DNA from: Coemansia sp. RSA 1200
Taxonomy: Eukaryota; Kickxellomycota; Kickxellomycetes; Kickxellales; Kickxellaceae
NCBI GenBank assembly: GCA_027578915.1
Contig: JANBTT010000005.1
Span: forward strand, 248,001-312,000
DNA: 64,000 nt
Direction of reading: 5' to 3'
The notes below the pieces were generated by a model that ran no database searches, was not told the origin of the DNA, and saw nothing but the letters and a program-made list of their open reading frames with translations. This document shows, in pieces, positions 9,935 to 20,110 of this stretch; within the stretch, counting starts at the first letter, position 1; each line of letters starts with the position of its first letter. The position numbers and the translations under genes are program-made.

Positions 9935-12931
9935 ATGGATGTCGTCGCTTCTGTTGCATACGCTGCAACCCAGGCTAAACCCACGATGAGCGCGATCAAG
10001 GAGACCGACAACACTGCGCATCTGGACATCTCCTCTGCAAAACAGGTTGGTTCCGGAAAGAAAAGAGATATATCGCGCCCCGTTAGCACCAGCAGCGGAA
10101 CCAGCGTGGGCAGCACAACCGAGTCGCAGTTGGGTTCGGCTGGAAACAACGCCAACCGGCTTGGGGAAAGCCTGGATTCGCTCAGCACGATGCCCACGCC
10201 ACGTAATACATTTCTGTATCCACCCACAGGACTGAATATTCCAGACAAGCCCCGGTCTGCCAATACCAACACCGCCGCATCGGGTGGCACCCAGGGCACG
10301 GCAAACAACAAGGTCGTGAACTGGGTCTCTGAACACCATCAGCAACAGTTGCAGGAGCTGCTTGAGAAAAAGGGAATTCCTGGCGACAAGTCCGCTCACG
10401 CCGAGCTGCCGCGTCTTCCGTGCTCGCAAGCATCGTACGACGACTCGTATTTTCTGCTTGGTCAGCCAGCCGACCAGGCCTTATCCACCATGCCGGCATC
10501 GCGCGAGGCGGCCATGGCCATGATACGCAAAATCGCCAACGCTGACAGAGCCTCCTCCAGCAAAAGGACTAGTCAGAGACAAAGGTCTGTGCTTTTGGCT
10601 GACATGCCTCTTCCGCTGGTTCCGCCGGTCGATACGCTGTCGCGGCTGGAAGAAACGCTGATGAGCGTCCTGGCTCGTCGCAGCGTCCCAAACCGCACGT
10701 ACACACACAGCTCCCAAAGAGGTGGCGCAGGGTCTACAAAGCCAGGCACAAGCGCCACCGGAATCGGATCGGCAGCAGCTGTTGCTGCGTCTGCCAAGGC
10801 ATCATCGCGTCGCAAGCAGCGCATGTCCATGATGTCGTCTGGCCAAGAAAGCAACAGCAGCGCTGCTGGCAACGCTGACGACAAGCGCAGCATGCGCTCC
10901 CGCATTTCGGCGATCTCGGGTGATATCGCCAGGTTCCCTTCTGGCGCCACCCCATACACCGATCTCAACGACCATATCGACCGCCTGACAGCGTGCATGT
11001 CAAGGCTCCAGGCTACGCCCTTGGACCCCGCCTCTGCCATAGCCTCGTCTTCTTCTTCTTCTTCTGCTGCTGCTGTTGCTGCTGCTGCTGCTGGCACAAG
11101 CACCACATCCGTACAACAGCTCCACAAGCGCCAGAGCTCGACCAGCAGCGCTGGAGGCAAGTCCTTTGTTTCTGCCCAGTCGCTTATTGCAACCCCGCTG
11201 ACAAACGAGAGCCTTCCTGCACCGCCTAGTCTTGTTGACCTGCAGGGTGCGCGCAACAACTCGGGGTCGCGTCTTTCACCGGTCAGTGAGAGCCCCGCTG
11301 GAGCCGAAAGTGCAAGCTTAGATGAACAGCCGCGCCCTCGCTCTTCCTCACATGCATCGGTTGTATCTGGGACATCTACTGAATCCAAGCGTCGCATCAT
11401 GGTGACGGAGGTGTTGACATCGTCACACTTTCCGAATCTGTTTGGAAACTCGATAACTGATTTATCGCAGACGGACAGGCCGCAGATGCATCATTCTCCT
11501 TCGGCAGTCACAATCAGCGCCCTCAGCGCCCACAGCGATTCTATTCACAGCCAGACAAGCAGTGGCAGCAAGAGGCAGCAGCAGCAGTCCCCGCTATTGC
11601 CGCCGCCGCCGCCTTTGTCATCGGGCGCAATGCAGAGAGAATCGTTTTTTGGACCGGCGGCATCAAAGGCACCTTCAGTCATCTCGCGATCGACTGGAAA
11701 TAGCGCCAGCTCATCCTTGTTCCCCAATCCCACGGTAACAGTGCGCGATATCACACCTGCAGGCCGTCTGGCACTCTGGATGAACATGCACACCAACATG
11801 GAAACCTCAAAGACGTCGCTATGGCGCCGGAGACAGTGGCATCGCCGATTTGCAATCTTTGCAGGAAATGTGCTGTACATGTTCAAGAGTAGCTCGCCTG
11901 CAGCGACTTCGCAGACCACCATCAGACTGAGCACCAGCACAATTGTATGCGTAAACGACACATTCCATGGGCGTAGCTGGGTGGTTGAGGTGACTCTGCC
12001 ACCACAGTCACCCGATACGGCAATAACACAGTCATGGTACCTTCAAACCGAGATGCGCGGCGAGATGATCATGCTACTCAAGCAGCTCAAGACAGCTATT
12101 AGTGAGCTGCAGGTGCAGCCAGACGTTGAGCGCAGAGAGGAGGAGCGTCTGCGCAATAGACGGAAGAAGCAGCGCAAGGAGGCAAAGACCAAGACAGACG
12201 TATGTCCATGGGAGGTTGACGAGTTCAGCGAGGGCAGCACTGGGGTAACCGAAAGCGAAGAAGGTGAAGACGGCGAAGGAGAAGATGGTGGCAACGTTGC
12301 ATTGGAGAAGGGCATCGGTGGACTGCATTTCATTCCAGATGACGAGCTGTTTCCGTCGGATGACGATGAGCCGCTAGCCATCCACACAGCAGCGCCAAAC
12401 CTGGAGTCGTATTCGATGAGCAGCGCGATGGCGGCGGCAGCGGCGTCGGCAGCTTCGGGTGAGGCTCTTCTGACAGTGCACAGCGCGCAGGAATACACGG
12501 GCACCGGTGGCATTGCAGAGTGGGGAGCACACAGACTGCATGTGCCGTACAACCGGGCGCTGTCTTCAGGACTGAAGCCGGAGAAGACGCGGTCATTCTC
12601 AACAGACCCGTCGGCTAGTCTAGAACGGCGTCCGTCTCTTGCCGATGCGATTGCTCCACCAAAGTCGGCAGCATCGACTGGGCATAGCAGCGGCTCGCCG
12701 GAGGTGTCGCCAAGAACACAGGCGCAAGCTGTCCGCATGCGAGGCATCGCAGCATTGGCAAACTCAGCAGTGCGCAATAGCATGATGCTGAGGTCGGACG
12801 CATCGGCGTTGATTGACCAGATGTTTGCATCGGCCAGCAAGGAGCTTTCGTCATCGACAGAAAAGGACGGCAGCAGCGAAAAAGCAGTTGGTGCTGGTAG
12901 GAATCTTTCGGTTGTTAGTGAGGAGGACTAG
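9935..12931 (+). CDS. PH-domain protein with long disordered N-terminus
   Basis: This single-exon gene encodes a 998-residue protein. Residues 1 to about 600 are low-complexity, rich in Ser, Ala, Gln and Pro, with a serine run followed by an alanine run near 370-390 and a short proline run near 560. At about 611-725 there is a pleckstrin-homology-like domain: the segment LWRRRQWHRRFAIFAGNVLY is a typical first pair of strands, and the domain ends in an amphipathic helix around MIMLLKQLKTAISELQ. A basic patch (RRKKQRKEAKTKTD) and a Glu/Asp/Gly-rich acidic stretch follow. PH domains usually bind phosphoinositides or proteins at membranes; that role is inferred from the family. I do not recognise a named orthologue. 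The ATG at 9935 follows a pyrimidine-rich leader, as in neighbouring genes. Confidence 0.85.
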   Translation: MDVVASVAYAATQAKPTMSAIKETDNTAHLDISSAKQVGSGKKRDISRPVSTSSGTSVGSTTESQLGSAGNNANRLGESLDSLSTMPTPRNTFLYPPTGLNIPDKPRSANTNTAASGGTQGTANNKVVNWVSEHHQQQLQELLEKKGIPGDKSAHAELPRLPCSQASYDDSYFLLGQPADQALSTMPASREAAMAMIRKIANADRASSSKRTSQRQRSVLLADMPLPLVPPVDTLSRLEETLMSVLARRSVPNRTYTHSSQRGGAGSTKPGTSATGIGSAAAVAASAKASSRRKQRMSMMSSGQESNSSAAGNADDKRSMRSRISAISGDIARFPSGATPYTDLNDHIDRLTACMSRLQATPLDPASAIASSSSSSSAAAVAAAAAGTSTTSVQQLHKRQSSTSSAGGKSFVSAQSLIATPLTNESLPAPPSLVDLQGARNNSGSRLSPVSESPAGAESASLDEQPRPRSSSHASVVSGTSTESKRRIMVTEVLTSSHFPNLFGNSITDLSQTDRPQMHHSPSAVTISALSAHSDSIHSQTSSGSKRQQQQSPLLPPPPPLSSGAMQRESFFGPAASKAPSVISRSTGNSASSSLFPNPTVTVRDITPAGRLALWMNMHTNMETSKTSLWRRRQWHRRFAIFAGNVLYMFKSSSPAATSQTTIRLSTSTIVCVNDTFHGRSWVVEVTLPPQSPDTAITQSWYLQTEMRGEMIMLLKQLKTAISELQVQPDVERREEERLRNRRKKQRKEAKTKTDVCPWEVDEFSEGSTGVTESEEGEDGEGEDGGNVALEKGIGGLHFIPDDELFPSDDDEPLAIHTAAPNLESYSMSSAMAAAAASAASGEALLTVHSAQEYTGTGGIAEWGAHRLHVPYNRALSSGLKPEKTRSFSTDPSASLERRPSLADAIAPPKSAASTGHSSGSPEVSPRTQAQAVRMRGIAALANSAVRNSMMLRSDASALIDQMFASASKELSSSTEKDGSSEKAVGAGRNLSVVSEED

Positions 12932-12950
12932 GCACATCTTTTTGCTGTTG

Positions 12951-13169
12951 TTGTTATTATGTATTACATTGAGAGAGAATAGATTTATTGAAGGAAAATC
13001 TAATCCGACTAAGAAATAAACAGGGGAACCGTAATTAAAAAGAAGGAAAAGAGAAAGCGCCAATTGCCCTTCATGGGCTCTATCATCCGGCCTGTCGTCC
13101 TGTCGCCCACAGGACGCGGAATAGCTAGATTTTAAATCCAGCCCGGGTATTGTTATTATGTATTACATT
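12951..13169. repeat. 179-nt segment flanked by perfect 20-bp direct repeats
   Basis: Positions 12951-12970 and 13150-13169 are identical 20-mers in direct orientation between two convergent genes. The 179 nt between them contain AT-rich DNA, an AATAAA at 13015 and a perfect 8-bp stem with 5-nt loop at 13096-13116. The arrangement resembles a target-site duplication around a short insertion such as a SINE or a small non-autonomous element. I see no tRNA-like promoter boxes and no terminal inverted repeats, so slippage or local duplication remains possible. Confidence 0.5.
13015..13020 (+). terminator. Candidate polyadenylation signal AATAAA
   Basis: The hexamer lies about 85 nt after the stop codon of the PH-domain gene, a normal distance. 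It falls inside the segment flanked by direct repeats. Confidence 0.4.
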
Positions 13170-13328
13170 CAGACCACTTTTGTATTGCTCCCACAATGAT
13201 TCGAGCTGACTAAGACGAAGTTGTTCTGTCGCTACAAAATGCAAACAGAAGATGAGGCAGAGAAAGCCCATGATGACAACCTGTTTTTAGAACGGGACTG
13301 GTTTTGTTTTGTTTTTTTTTTGTTTTTA

Positions 13329-15398
13329 CTAGAGATTGCAAGCTTTCATTGCGGAGAGGGCCTCTGCGCGTCCCTCTGGTTCTGCATTGGGCCAGGCCGT
13401 CGGTGCTGGACAGAACGTCAGTAGAGTTGCAGAAGTACTCGGCGTACGGGTGCAGTCATTGGGCTTGGAGACAGCGGTATTGCTTGCTCTCCGGCGAAAC
13501 TCGGTCTTAAGGAGCTGCCAGTGGTTGAGCCAGTTGTTAGCCTGGGCGTTCTTTGCAGTCGAGGAGAACACGGTCGGAACGATGCGGCCAATTCCAAGCG
13601 AGCAGACAAAGCGCGCAAGTTCTGGAAAGGAGGAGTGCTCGGAGTACGGGACGGGAAAGATGGTAATGTCTGAGGAGGAACCTCGTGGCTTCAGGTTGCA
13701 AAGCCCGAAGCCAGAGTCATCACCCGTGTTTGCAGCCAAGCGAGCGGACGCAGCAAAAAGAGAGGCAAGCAGCCCGATGTTGCCGCGTTCGCAGGCGTTG
13801 TCCAGCTCCGCAGTGGAAGGGCGCATAGGAAGGGCATCGGGAGACCCAGTAGCAGCAGCAGAAGAAGAAGAAGAAGAAGCGTGTGCCCAGCCGGTCGGAC
13901 TGAAAGCAACGACGCTGGAAAATGAAGCGCCCCTTTTCCGCAGTTCGGCCAGATACTCGGCCATTCCGCGCATGTTGACCTTTGCCATGGGCACAGCGTG
14001 CACCTGCGCTTTGAGCATGTCTTCGGTGATCAGCGAGGACAGCCCAGGACTTGCGATGCTGTCAACAATCGTGCGCTTCTTCTGAGCCACATACACGCGA
14101 GCATTGATTGCGCGCGCAATCTCGATGAACAGACGCTCCTTGCCAATGGAGTACGTGCCGACCACAAACAGAGTGCATCGCCTTCCTGCTGTCGGCTGGT
14201 GGCTCTGCGCGCGCTCTGACGCTTGTGCTCCCGCTTTCGGCTGGAACCAGGCCGTGATCCGTGCATGCTTCAGCTGCGGGGTGCTCGACGACCGTCGCTG
14301 GCTCGTCTGGCGAAGGAATCCAGACAAGTAACCAGCATCGGCGTCTATCATCCGGCAGAACTCAGCAACCGTGCTGACCGCTTGGCTCTGCGTTGGAAAC
14401 GTGTACTGCGGGTCCAGATACGTCGTATCCAGATACACGTAGTCGGCAAAGGGAGTCGCCCACGGGTGCCGGCCGTGCTGTGCCGAATCGGGATCGCTAG
14501 CGTGTCGAATCATCTGGGGTGTCACTGGTGTGTGCAGATCCGTTCCAAACACACACGAGATCTGCCTTACCTGGCGGTCGGATGCCCTGAAGTCGCCAGT
14601 GTGGACGATGCGCACAACGTCTCTGCCGTCTGGCTGCTGTGGGACCTCAAAAAGCACAATGGTTGCGCCGGGACAGTGCTCAGCGTCAAGAAGCGTCACG
14701 TAGACGCCGTGGACTATGCAGCGCGTGTTCATCGGCAGCGGATGCACGCACGACGGCCTGACGCCAAGAACACGAGTGACGCAGTTGGCGGTGATGCGCG
14801 AGCAGTAGATGTGGCCTCCAAACGTCTTTTTCAGCCCGCCGTAGTGGTCTGAGTGGAAGTGCGTCAGGAAAAACCCGGAGCAGAACTCTGGCTGCCCATA
14901 CTTGAACGCATCGACTGTGAATCCGGTGCCGGGAATCCTCTTGTACGCTGGAATTGGTCTTGGGTCTGGAGCTCGGCTTGCCTGCGGCTCCTGCCAGTTG
15001 CTGTCGTACACATATCTGTATCCGCTGCTGGTATCTGCTTCTGGAGCCAGATCGGTTGCTTCTATCTCCTGCAGCATTGCCTCAGCATTAACTCTGTCTG
15101 CATCGGACAAACGTCGTGTGTCCCTGGTGTCCCTAGAGACAACGAGCCTTGTTTCAACGTCGTCTTCGGTGTGGGCCTTGGGCTTCTTACGACGTCCGGC
15201 CAAAGCCATCCTTTTCCCTTCAAGCGCAGCCACATCGAGACACCCATTGACGTGTGCTTCCGCCTGGCTGGCCTTGAGATGCGACAGCTCCTCATTGCAC
15301 ACGGGACACTCTATCTTGACTGACGGCTCTTCTGGAAAATCCTTGGCCTCATCGCTTTCCGCAGCCACCTGCTTCCGCTTCCTCGAGCCTGACCACAT
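13329..15398 (-). CDS. PSO2: DNA interstrand cross-link repair nuclease PSO2/SNM1
   Basis: The 689-residue protein is an SNM1-family 5' exonuclease of the metallo-beta-lactamase/beta-CASP class, which trims DNA around interstrand cross-links in the nucleus. A UBZ4-type zinc finger is visible at residues 31-53 (C31, C34, H49, C53). The metallo-beta-lactamase motif HFHSDH follows at 180-185 and binds the catalytic metals. Further on are GTYSIGKERLF of the beta-CASP region and the late motif VPYSEHSSF of the DRMBL domain. Length and domain order match yeast Pso2. The ATG at 15398 is the first in frame; an in-frame stop lies about 70 nt upstream without another ATG. It runs convergently with the PH-domain gene and diverges from the membrane-protein gene at 17110. 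The serine run near residue 500 is lineage-specific padding. Confidence 0.93.
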   Translation of the reverse strand: MWSGSRKRKQVAAESDEAKDFPEEPSVKIECPVCNEELSHLKASQAEAHVNGCLDVAALEGKRMALAGRRKKPKAHTEDDVETRLVVSRDTRDTRRLSDADRVNAEAMLQEIEATDLAPEADTSSGYRYVYDSNWQEPQASRAPDPRPIPAYKRIPGTGFTVDAFKYGQPEFCSGFFLTHFHSDHYGGLKKTFGGHIYCSRITANCVTRVLGVRPSCVHPLPMNTRCIVHGVYVTLLDAEHCPGATIVLFEVPQQPDGRDVVRIVHTGDFRASDRQVRQISCVFGTDLHTPVTPQMIRHASDPDSAQHGRHPWATPFADYVYLDTTYLDPQYTFPTQSQAVSTVAEFCRMIDADAGYLSGFLRQTSQRRSSSTPQLKHARITAWFQPKAGAQASERAQSHQPTAGRRCTLFVVGTYSIGKERLFIEIARAINARVYVAQKKRTIVDSIASPGLSSLITEDMLKAQVHAVPMAKVNMRGMAEYLAELRKRGASFSSVVAFSPTGWAHASSSSSSAAATGSPDALPMRPSTAELDNACERGNIGLLASLFAASARLAANTGDDSGFGLCNLKPRGSSSDITIFPVPYSEHSSFPELARFVCSLGIGRIVPTVFSSTAKNAQANNWLNHWQLLKTEFRRRASNTAVSKPNDCTRTPSTSATLLTFCPAPTAWPNAEPEGRAEALSAMKACNL

Positions 15399-17109
15399 TC
15401 CAGCTGCTGCGGCCCTCTTTACAGCTTCTTTCTGTCCTGCTTTGTTTAATATAAAAGGCTATACAAATTAGCATTCCATTTGAATTGGAGAGAGAAAGAA
15501 GGGAAATAAAAAAAAACAAGTCAAACCTCATTAAGGTTTATTTGTAGAACAAGAGGTGGGGACGGGAGAATTATCCTTCACCATTCCGATCAGACCAATC
15601 TGAACTTTTATGCTTTGGCTATTTTCACAAGTAGGATACGGATGAACGATAATGATTCTTCTTTTTGCTAGGACCTATCTGATTAGCATGTTGTGTAGTT
15701 TTGGTGGCAGAGGCAGCTGGCGATCGGATGCTGAGTACTGGTGTGAAGGACAAGCAATGGTAATAAAGCAGGACAAAGCACAGCGCGTATGACCTGACGC
15801 CAGGCATTGAGCGAAATGAAGCAAACAAACTTGGTCCGGTGCACAACGTTTGTCTGAGGCATTACCAATTCGGAAAGGCAGGTGGCAATGTTTGCAAGCG
15901 ATGGACAATTCCGCTTGATGCGCAAAGACAGAAAGACGAGGAGGGGCCTGTATGGATGGACGTCACTTGCTGATCCTTGTTCGGCTGTTGGATAAGCAAC
16001 GGCAAGCAGGGGAGGGGAACAAAGAACTAATTTTAGGTCGGATTCAACCCAAGCGGACATAAATTACAGTGGATGAAGAGCAGCAGGGTGCAGTTTCAGC
16101 AACTGAAGCGACATGCATGCTGCCTTTTTGGAGGATGCATGCCGCTGCTGCTTCTTTTTTATTTAATGATTGCTAACCTTCCATCTTTCTTTTCGGATGC
16201 TCCATCGCATGTTTTATTTTTTTCTTGTTTCTGGCCGATGTGCAGCAGGCGCAATCTTGTTACTCTTTCTTCTAATTCCCTTTCTCTCCTTTTTTCCTTC
16301 CTTTCTTTCCATCTTTTGTTTGAATTTTCACTTTATTGCCTGTGCCACATATATTCTATCATTCCATCGATTCCATCAAAATCCATCATTTCCTTGCTCC
16401 GTTTTCAGATCCATTTCCTCGCTCTCTCTGCTTCCCCTCACCAGCATACTTACTTCATCCCCAGACCTCCCTCCACTGTAACAAAGGCTGACTACAGCAG
16501 CGGATTTATTCTGGTTGGATTGGCAAAAACACACAAGTGTCGTTTCTATTTAAACCAGCTACATAGGACATATCTGGTTCTATACGGGTTGTCATTGCAT
16601 TTTTTCTACTTTGGAATCAGCCGCCCATCACTCTTATTATTGCTTTCACTGCTAAATCTATAGATTGCCAAGACTTTTATGCCTTCCGCTTGTCTTCTAT
16701 TCACCCGGTCTGATATTGCTGCAAACCTCGTGCTTCCCACACAAAAGAGGGAGGGAGGCGGTATTACGTTGTTGTTTAGAACCAAAAAGAAACACAGTTT
16801 ACGAGAAAAGAAAGTGAATAAAAAGACAGTGAATAAAGGAAGGAGCCACAAACATCCCGGTGGGTGCTGTCCGACGCACAATCATTGCTGCCGGAGAGCC
16901 TTTTAAACGCGTTGTTTTTCTCCTCCCCCTTTTTATTGCATTGGTAATAGGTTTTTGTTGTGGTGGCCGTAACAGGGCCTGGCTGAGATTCCCCCCCCCC
17001 CCGCATCTAGTAGCCGCATCAAGCTCCGGTTGTTAGCCATTTTCTTGTATTCTATTTCCTTCTTTCCAAGAGAAGAAACGGTGTTTGATATTCAAAGTCC
17101 GCATTGCCA
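15399..17109. other. Divergent intergenic region, 1.7 kb
   Basis: This stretch separates PSO2 (minus) from the membrane-protein gene (plus) and should carry both promoters. It holds a strongly pyrimidine-rich block at about 16140-16460 and a 12-nt C run at 16991-17002. The open frames in it are translations of the pyrimidine tract and look non-coding. Confidence 0.5.
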
Positions 17110-17964
17110 ATGAAGCTTTTGCCACAGCCAGACAGGCACAAATTGACGATACATGCTGCAAGCGACAAAACCATTGGGGCAGGAGAAGCAAAACAGGACC
17201 CGAAACAAGCACCACCTCCGCCAGAAATCGCTCTGCTGTCGCCAGCAAAGATATGCGCATTGAAGCAGATGCGAAAACGCCGTGCAATATGGATATGCGT
17301 GGAGCTTGTGTTTTTCGTAGTGCTTCTCGCACTGCTGGTAGTCCACAGCTTCAGACTTCGGAATAAAACAGAGAGGAATACGTATGCGCGGTGGTCGTCG
17401 AGCTGGGTACTGATTCTGCTGTCGGTGCTAATGGTGGTCATTGGGCTGGCTGTGGTCATCACATTCTACTACTTCCGCACAGCGCTTTCCTGGGTCCTGG
17501 ATGTCAAGACGACCGATCAGGACCTGGTGAATCCCAGCAGCCGGAATGGCGTCCAGAGATCTGGGCTGAAATTCCTCCAGACAGACAATGTGCACCACCA
17601 CCAGCAACAGCAGCAGCAGCAGCCACATGCGAGATATATGGACGTTGGCCATGGATCCAACAATACCGGCACGCGTGCCCTTCCACGGAATCTTCTCTAT
17701 GGCGTCCGGCATGACCCAGCGCTGATGCAGCGTCCATGGATGTCTGTCCAGGGCAGAAACTCTCGAGCATGGCGACAGATGCGTGCCTGCCAGCGCAGCT
17801 CCAGCATTTCAAGCTCTGCCACGTCGCCCACTGACAGCGACTCGTGTGGACAACAAAGCCCACGGCGCCCGCCACGAGCTGCTCGAAAACACCAAACCCA
17901 CGCCAGATCCTTCCAGCTCCCCGGTCGCAAGAGCGCTCCTCAGCAGTCGTCGCAGTCCGAATAA
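17110..17964 (+). CDS. Two-helix membrane protein, paralogue 1
   Basis: The protein has 284 residues from the ATG at 17110. A basic segment (KQMRKRRAI) leads into a first hydrophobic helix at about 59-79; a short charged loop and a second helix at about 98-121 follow. Directly after helix 2 comes the stretch ALSWVLDVKTTDQDLV, matching AISWLKNPRTTDEQIM in the protein at 20111, so the two are related. The C-terminal half is polar with His/Gln runs near 163-175 and Ser/Arg-rich sequence. Both ends would lie on the same side of the membrane, probably cytosolic by the positive-inside rule. I do not recognise the family and assign no function. Confidence 0.8.
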   Translation: MKLLPQPDRHKLTIHAASDKTIGAGEAKQDPKQAPPPPEIALLSPAKICALKQMRKRRAIWICVELVFFVVLLALLVVHSFRLRNKTERNTYARWSSSWVLILLSVLMVVIGLAVVITFYYFRTALSWVLDVKTTDQDLVNPSSRNGVQRSGLKFLQTDNVHHHQQQQQQQPHARYMDVGHGSNNTGTRALPRNLLYGVRHDPALMQRPWMSVQGRNSRAWRQMRACQRSSSISSSATSPTDSDSCGQQSPRRPPRAARKHQTHARSFQLPGRKSAPQQSSQSE

Positions 17965-18303
17965 GTACATTATCACAGCTGTATATTTCTTTCTTTTTCT
18001 TCTTTGTCGTTGTGGCTCCACTAGCTTTCTATTTCATTGTGTGGTTTGCCACCTGTAGTTCATATCTACCCCTTTAATTTGTCTTTTAGCATCCCAGGAA
18101 TATTTCACCCTCAATAAAAAAAGTTGTCCAATATATTTTTGCATGCTTCACAAGTGAAAGTGAATGCCATTGATGGCTACCCCCTCCACCTTTCCCTTCA
18201 CTTTTTTTATACTCTTATCTATTGTATTTTGCTTCAATGCATTTGTAAATTGTATTATTCTGTACTTCTTTAAACAAATTAGACCAAAGTAAAAGTTTTT
18301 TAA
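17965..18303 (+). other. Short intergenic region with 3' end signal
   Basis: These 339 nt lie between two genes on the same strand. An AATAAA at 18113-18118, about 150 nt after the stop codon, is a plausible polyadenylation signal for the upstream gene. The remainder is T-rich and likely serves as promoter and leader of the gene at 18304. Confidence 0.45.
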
Positions 18304-18939
18304 ATGAGCTTGAACCAGCATAACGGCATGCGGTCCTCTGCTTCAGCTGAAAACCGCCCCACCTTGAGCGGCAATACCAACGCCAATGGTCTTTGCAATT
18401 GTACCAGCTCCAGTGGTTTGGAGAGCGACGCTGGACTGCCGCGTACTCACACCGTGACAGCCGCAGCGACAAGCGCTACCCAGCCAGAGAAAACGCCAAG
18501 CACTTGGCGGTTGGTAAGCAAGAAAAGCGCTGACGCAGGAGGCGGGTCGGCGATGCCATGTCCGTCGCATTTGGAGCACCGTGGCACAAGCGACGAGGAG
18601 GCAATGCAGCGCACATGGTCTGCCGCAGAGCTTCTGGAGGTGCGTGCGCGCGAGCGAACGTTTGATGGCGCGTACTGGCGCACGTCGATTGGGCTTTTTG
18701 GCGCATCGTTGATTATACTGCGTGTCTTTGGGCTGGCATTCTTCCCCGTAGGCATTGTGTTTCTTGTGCTGGGGCTTGGGTTCCTTGCCATTGGGCTTGT
18801 CAGGAGACATAAGCTGCTTGGTCGCACTCCCTTTGCCGACGAGCCTGTGTTTGTCACCAGTGGTGGGACTGTGGTGTTGTCTGGAGCAATGTGTATTTCG
18901 GCGTATGTGGTGCTTTTGGTGCTGCTTTTGCGGATGTAA
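18304..18939 (+). CDS. DUF202-domain membrane protein (YidH/Vtc1-like fold)
   Basis: The 211-residue protein has a disordered N-terminal 100 residues and then a DUF202-like membrane domain. The family signature, Arg-Thr-Phe before the first helix and Trp-Arg-Thr-Ser entering it, is seen as RERTFDGAYWRTSIGLFGAS at 116-135. Helices are at about 127-143, 145-166 and 189-210, and the second ends in a basic Gly-Leu-Val-Arg-Arg as is usual. In fungi this fold occurs in the vacuolar polyphosphate synthase subunit Vtc1 and in small uncharacterised proteins; the longer N-terminus and missing acidic helix residues make a direct Vtc1 role unlikely. It sits between two genes of a different membrane-protein family. 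The function is unknown. Confidence 0.75.
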   Translation: MSLNQHNGMRSSASAENRPTLSGNTNANGLCNCTSSSGLESDAGLPRTHTVTAAATSATQPEKTPSTWRLVSKKSADAGGGSAMPCPSHLEHRGTSDEEAMQRTWSAAELLEVRARERTFDGAYWRTSIGLFGASLIILRVFGLAFFPVGIVFLVLGLGFLAIGLVRRHKLLGRTPFADEPVFVTSGGTVVLSGAMCISAYVVLLVLLLRM

Positions 18940-20110
18940 GCTTCTTTTCACCCTGGCTTGAATATTCAAAGCAAAATATCAAAAATTATTAAGATCATAC
19001 TACAATGCGTGCTTCACATTGAAAACGTGTCAGCATCTGCACTGTCTTGAGCTTCAACAAGGAAAGACCACTTTTCGAGACCGCTATTTCCGTTTAAGAA
19101 CACAAAGTATCCGCAAATATAAAAGCCGAGTTTGCCAACCGATCTCCCCCCTCTGTTTTCTCCTTATGTAAGTTCCAACTGTATTTCGCAACGCAAAGAA
19201 GTTGGTGCCGTTTTCTGACATTCACCCCTGATTTACTTTATATTTTGCTTTCTGTGTAACATCCCTGTGTCTCAAGCATGCACGGATTCAATTTACTTGC
19301 TGCTTTGTTTGTGGTTTTAGAGACCAGAACCACGTTATGAACTTACGAACCAGCACATTGCAGCACAAATGAATACCAGCCAGACAAATATAGGCCAAGT
19401 CGATCTTCTTGCTTGGTGCAATGACGTCAATGCTGCAAGGCATTCACATTGATGTCTTGAGCCACGAGGCACAACAAACAATCGCTTGGGCCTATCAGAC
19501 GCTGAGGCATGGCGAACTAGAAGTGTTCTTTCCATTGTCATAAAAATGAAGCTTACAAAAGAAAGTCAAGGCCAAATGCTGTTGTCGTTGCTGTACAAGC
19601 TTTTATCAGTATCAAAGGATGCAACCAGCGCTCATATGGAAATGATCTTTTGGGGGTTGCGCCCATTATCTCCCTCAAGGCTTGCGGAAAAGCCATCAAC
19701 CACAAAGGCCGAAGCAAGTGTTAAAAATAGCTGGCAAGAGAGGAAAAATCCCATCACTTTGTATGCGCAGCTGCATAGAAAAGTCTTGGGAGATGAGGAA
19801 GAACGCAAAAAAGAAGGATGTCTCGTGATTTTTCGTTGGCATCCAGAAAACCAGGGGCCACCCTCCCCAAGCCGTGAAAGGGACACAGATTTGCCCCATT
19901 TACCCCCACTTTTTCAGTATTGTATTTTCTTCAGCTTTCTTCTCTCTCCCACCTTTTCCCTCTTCTTTTATATTCATTCGTACATAGTCTTTTATTTGCA
20001 AAAAAATACCTTTATATTAATAAAATATCTTCTAGTTGTTATTCTTCTCTCTCGCCGGGTATTTTCCGTCAACAGCACGAGCGCAAGAAGAACACTCCTC
20101 AACTAGAATA
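18940..20110. other. Intergenic region, 1.2 kb
   Basis: No convincing gene is visible. One open frame of about 200 codons (19486-20106) has no recognisable domain and ends in translated pyrimidine-rich leader. The last 200 nt are C/T-rich and AT-rich, as in the leaders of other genes here, and probably form the promoter and 5' leader of the gene at 20111. Confidence 0.5.

Noticed and set aside
10573..11400. Minus-strand frame of 275 codons inside the PH-domain gene
   Set aside because: It is an antisense shadow of low-complexity Ser/Ala coding sequence.
13336..14085. Plus-strand frame of 249 codons inside PSO2
   Set aside because: It is the antisense shadow of the well-supported PSO2 coding sequence.
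8990..17002. Poly-C runs at 8990-9000 and 16991-17002
   Set aside because: Simple homopolymers without any other structure; not treated as telomeric or regulatory.
19486..20106. Plus-strand frame of 206 codons before the gene at 20111
   Set aside because: No recognisable domain; its last third is the pyrimidine- and AT-rich leader of the downstream gene and it ends next to that gene's start.
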